Origin: an uncultured Bacilli bacterium
Lineage (GTDB): Bacteria > Bacillota_I > Bacilli_A > RF39 > UBA660
Assembly (NCBI GenBank): GCA_944350395.1
Contig: CALVPA010000040.1
Location: forward strand, 1-8,391
Length of the DNA: 8,391 bases
Direction: 5' to 3'
Shown: positions 4,581 through 8,391 of the stretch, piece by piece
Numbering within the stretch: the first letter of the stretch is position 1
How the letters are laid out: every line of letters starts with the position of its first letter
Program-made: the position numbers and the translations under genes
The notes under the pieces: model-generated
Told to the model about the DNA's origin: nothing
The model's input: the letters and a program-made list of their open reading frames with translations, nothing else
Database searches by the model: none

Positions 4581-5509
4581 CAATTATCACCCTTTCCTGC
4601 ATAAAGAGAATCGATTAAATCGAATAAATCTTCTTCCCCTATTGCCTCTTTTTTCTCATCACTTTTAGAGTTTTCACTCGCATCGTCATCTAGTTCTATT
4701 TCTTCCGCTACTTCGTCATCTGCAACATCGAATATTTCTGTTTCATTATTCTTTTTCTCGTCTTTATCTACTAATAAATCGCTTATGCTAAGTCCATCGT
4801 CGCTTAAATCATCTAAAGTTATTTCTTCAGAACTATCTTTAGATTTAACTTTTTCTTCTTTAACTGGCTTTTTGGTTAGGGATTCCTCAATCTCGTCTTC
4901 GAGTGTGCCGTAAGCTTTTTTTCTGACGCTATCTAAATCTAATTTTTCAGAACTCAGTCTCGATGAAACTTCACTTTTAGTTACAATATCTTCTTTTTTA
5001 TAATTCTCGTTTAAAATTCCATACACTGGCGAAATTATTGGTGAAAGTTTAAACGGTTTTTCTTCTACTTTTGTAGTGCTAGAATAAGAAGTGTAATGAG
5101 TATCTTTCGGAGTTTCTTTTTTAACTCTGTAACTAGTAGATGAAAGATAGTCGTATTTTCTCTCACCTGTACTTTTTTTTACAGGCTCTTTTCTCTCTTC
5201 TTTACGCTCTTCTCTTTTTTTATTTGTCCTACTTTCATCTTTTATATCTAAGTCTTCATCGTCAAAAACTGGAAAAGTAAAAGTGCTAGTTCTGACTTCT
5301 TCTTTAGCTTCTTCTTTGAGTTTAGGCATATCGAATAGGTCTTCATCTTCTTTAATAGGACTTATTTTTTTAATTTTTACTTCATCGTCAGTCTTTACCT
5401 TTGGGCGATTAGCAACTTTAGATTCGCTTTGGCTTTCTTTAGTAATTACAGGAATTTCGACCGTTTCTTCATCAAATAATATTTCTTTAAGTTTATCAAA
5501 TAATCCCAA
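4580..5509 (-). CDS. Highly charged, largely disordered protein of the ytxGH operon
   Basis: I do not recognise a named family. The 309-aa product begins MGLFDKLKEILFDEE, a common amphipathic start for membrane- or complex-associated helices. The rest is mostly low-complexity Lys/Glu/Asp/Ser. Exceptions are FKLSPIISPVYGIL (about residues 153-166), the most ordered-looking stretch and possibly a short binding motif, and an acidic C-terminus with DLFDLIDSLYAG. A basic RK/E-rich block lies at about 97-120. No membrane helix or catalytic motif is visible. The start is taken as TTG at 5509, 10 nt after AAAGGA; the in-frame GTG at 5516-5518 is too close to that site. It lies 14 nt after the lipoprotein gene and overlaps the YtxG-like gene by one base. 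Confidence 0.75.
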   Translation of the reverse strand: MGLFDKLKEILFDEETVEIPVITKESQSESKVANRPKVKTDDEVKIKKISPIKEDEDLFDMPKLKEEAKEEVRTSTFTFPVFDDEDLDIKDESRTNKKREERKEERKEPVKKSTGERKYDYLSSTSYRVKKETPKDTHYTSYSSTTKVEEKPFKLSPIISPVYGILNENYKKEDIVTKSEVSSRLSSEKLDLDSVRKKAYGTLEDEIEESLTKKPVKEEKVKSKDSSEEITLDDLSDDGLSISDLLVDKDEKKNNETEIFDVADDEVAEEIELDDDASENSKSDEKKEAIGEEDLFDLIDSLYAGKGDN

Positions 5510-5523
5510 TTTAACCACATCCT

Positions 5524-6171
5524 TTAATTTATCAAATCATAATCAGGTACATAGTCTTCTTCATATTCACCTTCATAGTCATCGACGGATTCTAAGAGGT
5601 TACTGTTTTCACTCCCTGAATCACTAGAAAATATATCGATGTTTTCCTCGTTATAATTTAATATATTGTCATTTGATAAATTATCAAGTATACCATCATT
5701 ATAATAAATACTAGAAAGAACGATTATTGCATTCGCTACTGCATTATTTATGTCATTCTCATCTACTATCACTTCTATTTTAGCATAATTATACATGATT
5801 TCAACTAAATATTTATCATTTTTTTCATTTATTTCGATATATCCGCTCTTATCTCCATTTTGTATTGCCATGCTGTAATAACTATCATTATTAGGCACAT
5901 AAGTATTAGTTTTATCGTTTAAATAACTAACTAAGTCTATATATAGATAATAAGTATATTTATCACTTTTAATTATTTCATTGTAATTTTTACTCGAATA
6001 TATGTATAAACCACTTGGCAAATAGAATTTATATCCCTGTCTATAAGTGTTATATATATCTGTTTTAGATTCTGTCGCTTCTTCGATTATTTCTTCGAGG
6101 CTAGCTTTTTTAACATTTACACAACCACTTAGCAGTAAAACGATAAGGGTAAGTACGATTAAACGTTTCAT
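5524..6171 (-). CDS. Putative lipoprotein, first gene of the ytxGH operon
   Basis: The 215-aa protein has a short basic N-terminus, a hydrophobic core and a lipobox LLSGC with Cys17. It is therefore predicted to be exported, lipidated and held on the outer face of the membrane. The mature part is rich in Tyr, Asn and Asp (YKFYLPSGLYIYSSKNY; YTYYLYIDLVSYL). It ends in a strongly acidic tail (EGEYEEDYVPDYD). I do not recognise a family or enzymatic motif. The ATG at 6171 is preceded by AGGTGG 3 nt upstream. A promoter sits immediately before the gene, within the end of trmB, and no terminator separates the two, so both read-through and independent transcription are likely. Confidence 0.85.
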   Translation of the reverse strand: MKRLIVLTLIVLLLSGCVNVKKASLEEIIEEATESKTDIYNTYRQGYKFYLPSGLYIYSSKNYNEIIKSDKYTYYLYIDLVSYLNDKTNTYVPNNDSYYSMAIQNGDKSGYIEINEKNDKYLVEIMYNYAKIEVIVDENDINNAVANAIIVLSSIYYNDGILDNLSNDNILNYNEENIDIFSSDSGSENSNLLESVDDYEGEYEEDYVPDYDLIN

Positions 6172-6192
6172 TTTCCACCTACATTCGTGTCT

Positions 6193-6221
6193 ATTATAGC
6201 AGATTTTAACGCTTTTGCCTA
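6193..6221 (-). promoter_or_regulatory. Extended -10 promoter of the lipoprotein-ytxGH operon
   Basis: On the minus strand TAGGCA (6216-6221, 4 of 6 to consensus) is 17 nt from a perfect TATAAT (6193-6198), with TG one base before the -10. The -35 lies inside the 3' end of trmB. The predicted start near 6186 leaves a UTR of about 15 nt. Confidence 0.7.
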
Positions 6222-6853
6222 CTATGATTTTTATGAGCCTTTAAGTACTTAATCGTATATCCCTTATTCCCAAATTTGATTTCATATTCAGTCTTTATGT
6301 TCTCGATATCTGCACTCCATAAATCTAAATGAATTTCATCGAATACATACCCATAGTTATTTAGTTCTATCAAACTGCTTTCAAATAGCATATCGTTATC
6401 GGTTTTCATCACGATTTTAGCATCATCCGAAGATATTTCGTCGTATACAGATAGAAAGTCTCTATATGTAAGTCTCCTTTTATAATGTCTCTTTTTAGGC
6501 CATGGATCGGAAAAATTTAAAAATATCGTGTCTATTTCTCTATCAAATATATCAGATAAATTTTTTGCATCAGCGTTTATTACGAGGACATTATCTAGAT
6601 TTTTGGTATCTAACTTTTGAACTCCTCTAACGAGTACACTTTCGTATTTTTCGATCCCTATGAAGTTTATATCTGGATACTTTTCGGCCATGCCGATTAT
6701 AAAGTCTCCCTTTCCCATGCCTATTTCAAGCATAATTTTGGATTTATTTGCAAACTTGTCTTTCCAAAAACCTTTAAAATCGCTAGGATTATCTACATAA
6801 TATTTAGAGCTATTTAATATATTTTTTGCATTTTTTACGTTTCTCAAACGCAT
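6206..6853 (-). CDS. trmB: tRNA (guanine-N7)-methyltransferase TrmB
   Basis: The enzyme transfers a methyl group from S-adenosylmethionine to N7 of G46 in the tRNA variable loop, in the cytoplasm. The 215-aa product has normal family length. It starts MRLRNVKNAK like other TrmBs. The SAM-binding motif LEIGMGKGDF follows, then the acidic GIEKYESVLVRGV strand, the catalytic-site NFSDPWPKKRHYKRRL, and the C-terminal TEYEIKF motif. The ATG at 6853 follows AGGTGA by 5 nt. An in-frame GTG at 6862 lies inside that ribosome site and is less likely. It is divergent from the 6907 gene across about 50 bp. Its own promoter is not clear to me (a weak TATATA lies near 6868). Assignment is firm. Confidence 0.96.
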   Translation of the reverse strand: MRLRNVKNAKNILNSSKYYVDNPSDFKGFWKDKFANKSKIMLEIGMGKGDFIIGMAEKYPDINFIGIEKYESVLVRGVQKLDTKNLDNVLVINADAKNLSDIFDREIDTIFLNFSDPWPKKRHYKRRLTYRDFLSVYDEISSDDAKIVMKTDNDMLFESSLIELNNYGYVFDEIHLDLWSADIENIKTEYEIKFGNKGYTIKYLKAHKNHSRQKR

Positions 6854-6857
6854 AACA

Positions 6858-6887
6858 TTCACCTACTTCTATATAAAACATATAATA
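6858..6887 (+). promoter_or_regulatory. Promoter of the 6907 gene, sigma-K-like or sigma-A
   Basis: CATATAATA (6879-6887) matches CATAnnnTA, with AC at 6861-6862 exactly 16 nt upstream, the same geometry as the CotZ-like gene's promoter. It can also be read as sigma-A: TTCACC (6858-6863), 17 nt, TATAAT (6881-6886). The sequence does not decide between them. Confidence 0.5.
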
Positions 6888-6906
6888 AGATTAAGAGGGG
6901 GTAACC

Positions 6907-7239
6907 ATGAAAAAAGAAAGAAATGCTTTTTTTCAAAATCAAAGTTCGAGCAGTTATTATTATCCGACTAGTAACATACCTATGAATATGCCTATGCAAA
7001 ACTATCCCGGTTCATATCCCATGGCAACGGAATCGAATAGCAGTTTTTACCAAGGACCTATAATAAACCAAGTTCCCGTTCAACAAAGCGATTACAACAC
7101 TGAAATAGAGGCACGCCTTGCTAAAATAGAAAGACAGATAAGCAGATTAGACACTCGTTTAACTAAGTTAGAAAGCGAAATGAACACTTCTTACGGCACG
7201 AATACCGATTATAATTCGAATAGCATGTACATGGTTTAG
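6907..7239 (+). CDS. Small Tyr/Ser/Asn/Gln/Pro-rich protein with C-terminal coiled coil
   Basis: I do not recognise a named family. The 110-aa product has a low-complexity N-terminal two thirds (SSSSYYYP; MNMPMQNYPGSYPM; QVPVQQSDYN). A heptad-patterned helix follows at about residues 67-93 (IEARLAKIERQISRLDTRL), then a short polar tail ending SMYMV. There is no signal peptide, membrane helix or cysteine. Composition and the possible mother-cell promoter suggest a spore coat or inner-coat associated protein, but that is inference. The start ATG follows AGAGGGGG by a normal distance. The gene is divergent from trmB and overlaps the convergent flippase gene by 4 bp at the stop codons. Its terminator lies inside that neighbour. 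Confidence 0.75.
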   Translation: MKKERNAFFQNQSSSSYYYPTSNIPMNMPMQNYPGSYPMATESNSSFYQGPIINQVPVQQSDYNTEIEARLAKIERQISRLDTRLTKLESEMNTSYGTNTDYNSNSMYMV

Positions 7240-8391
7240 TTACCGATGCTTACTTTCCCAAAAGTAAGTTTTTTTATGATCTTATTTAGATAATTTTTGC
7301 CGAACACTTCTTCGATTATTCCCATTTTATAGGCTATACCCAAATAAATTGTACCGCCAATCACAGCATTCACAACTATTACTATTAGACAGTTTAATGT
7401 CGAACTTAAATCTAATCTAAAAAAATAGTTGACTAGGTTTAGTGCGAGTACCATGATTGTAGTCGGAACTAATATTTTAGCAGTCATCTTATATGTGCTT
7501 GCAAAAGACATCTTGTGGTTTTTCTTTAAATCTCTCGTCGCTATCTTAATTGATACGAGATACCCCGTTACAGTTGCAACTGTAGCTCCCCAATAAGGAG
7601 GTAGTCCTATTTTATTAAATAGTACTATAAGGGGTATATCTAAAATGGCATTTAAACCGAATCCTACTATGATACTTATATACACAGTCTTAAATTTATT
7701 TAGTGACTGCATAGTGTTAAAGGTTACGGAGTATAGATTTGCAAATATTGCACTTAAAACCATTATTGCGAGAACTATAGGGCCATAAGTACTCTCACCA
7801 TAAAATATAGTCCACACTGGCCTTGCTAAAATGCATAGTCCTACTGCACATGGAATAGATATTATGAGTATTATTTGATATGCTTTATTTATTTTAGAAT
7901 TGACGTCTTTCCAGTTATTTTTTACGGAAGAAGAGACGATATTTGGAACTAAACTCACACTCATACCCATAGCAAAAGCGGACACTACCATACATATTTT
8001 AGTAGACCAAGTAGTAATTGCGCTTTGTATAAATTCGGTATCTGTAGCGCTAAAACCTATATAATTTAAGCCCCTAATTATCAAGACCATATCGGTAAAA
8101 TTGTAGATACTAGTCGCTATGTTTATTATGATAAAGGGAACAGAATATCCGATTATTTTCATTATTATATCTTTATTAGTGATATTATCCTTTTTTTCGT
8201 ATTCCTTAATTCCTAGCACTTCTTTATTATCTTTCATCTTTTTTTTTTTTTTTAAATATGCTGCTAATCCACCAAAAAACGCTCCAGAAACTGCTACACC
8301 TACTGATAAAGTTAAACTAGAATCTAAAACTTTATACGCTAGAAAACTACCTGCGATTATGACGAATACTCTGACTAGTTGTTCTAGAACT
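7236..8391 (-). CDS. murJ: MurJ/YtgP-type lipid II flippase (SpoVB/MOP family), 5' end cut off by the window
   Basis: A polytopic membrane protein of the MOP superfamily, most like Bacillus YtgP (MurJ), which moves lipid-linked peptidoglycan precursor across the membrane. The visible 384 residues include VLEQLVRVFVI at the edge, LTLSVGVAVSGAFFGGLAAY, then GYSVPFIIINIATSIYNFTD. Next are MGMSVSLVPNIVSS, IFYGESTYGP and GLNAILDIPLIVLF. All align with YtgP in order. Full-length members are about 510-550 aa, so roughly 130-150 residues are missing. An ATG at 8237 is internal: the frame runs open upstream through an A15 tract (8239-8253), giving KKKKK in the central cytoplasmic loop. The stop overlaps the 6907 gene's stop. 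SpoVB paralogs cannot be fully excluded. Confidence 0.85.
   Translation of the reverse strand, partial: VLEQLVRVFVIIAGSFLAYKVLDSSLTLSVGVAVSGAFFGGLAAYLKKKKKMKDNKEVLGIKEYEKKDNITNKDIIMKIIGYSVPFIIINIATSIYNFTDMVLIIRGLNYIGFSATDTEFIQSAITTWSTKICMVVSAFAMGMSVSLVPNIVSSSVKNNWKDVNSKINKAYQIILIISIPCAVGLCILARPVWTIFYGESTYGPIVLAIMVLSAIFANLYSVTFNTMQSLNKFKTVYISIIVGFGLNAILDIPLIVLFNKIGLPPYWGATVATVTGYLVSIKIATRDLKKNHKMSFASTYKMTAKILVPTTIMVLALNLVNYFFRLDLSSTLNCLIVIVVNAVIGGTIYLGIAYKMGIIEEVFGKNYLNKIIKKLTFGKVSIGN
7249..7275 (+). terminator. Terminator of the 6907 gene, inside the convergent CDS
   Basis: A perfect 8-bp stem CTTACTTT/AAAGTAAG (7249-7256 with 7261-7268) with a 4-nt loop is followed by T7 on the plus strand. 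The same bases encode the KLTFGKVSI end of the minus-strand flippase. No T-tract follows on the minus strand, so it is one-way. Confidence 0.92.
8239..8253 (-). repeat. A15 homopolymer inside the flippase coding sequence
   Basis: Fifteen consecutive adenines on the coding strand encode a Lys run between two membrane-domain halves. The frame is continuous on both sides at this length, which supports the run length as given. Such tracts can slip during replication or transcription and are also hard to sequence accurately. Confidence 0.9.

Noticed and set aside
1..8391. CRISPR arrays, tRNA genes, insertion sequences
   Set aside because: No regularly spaced repeats, no cloverleaf-like segment and no transposase-like frame or paired terminal repeats were seen.

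Overview
The window looks like chromosomal DNA from an AT-rich member of the Bacillota, probably a Bacilli-type gut lineage related to Erysipelotrichales/RF39 (inference). The signs are a ribosomal protein L19 gene with a Firmicutes-style leader, a CotY/CotZ-like spore coat protein, a YtxG/YtxH pair, a YtgP/SpoVB-family (MurJ) lipid flippase, and standard-code genes with Bacillus-like start signals. Most genes lie on the minus strand. Two short ones, starting at 3525 and 6907, lie on the plus strand.

Layout: 1-445 holds rplS (3' end cut by the window), its candidate L19 leader RNA and its promoter. 439-798 holds a small ORF resembling the isolated N-terminal domain of MutS; it is cut short by a TGA, after which the frame stays open for 40 more codons. 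811-922 is a hairpin-rich spacer with a very long stem-loop and a T-tract. 923-2728 encodes a 601-aa surface protein with a TasA/camelysin-like N-terminus and a C-type-lectin-like C-terminus. Its last ~170 coding bases are abruptly GC-rich and dominated by codons derivable from AAY by changes at A. That is the pattern expected of the variable region of a diversity-generating retroelement (DGR) target. 2908-3449 holds the spore coat gene with its terminator and a sigma-K-like promoter. 3525-3836 (+) is a membrane-anchored PTS EIIB domain without its catalytic cysteine. 3809-3852 is a bidirectional terminator.

From 6221 down to 3851 a minus-strand operon runs lipoprotein, disordered acidic/basic protein, YtxG-like protein, YtxH-like protein, with short gaps or overlaps. 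All four products are membrane-linked or linked by context to the envelope. Upstream is trmB. A divergent plus-strand gene at 6907 encodes a small Tyr/Ser/Asn/Gln-rich coiled-coil protein. It ends tail-to-tail, with a 4-bp overlap, against a 5'-truncated murJ/ytgP-type gene (7236-8391), whose frame runs through an A15 tract.

The most interesting part is 439-2728: a candidate DGR target gene followed directly by a MutS-like ORF of the kind I recall being reported as a DGR accessory protein (Msl). I found no template repeat or reverse transcriptase in the window. It would therefore be either a remote target served in trans or a decaying cassette. The broken MutS-like frame fits decay.
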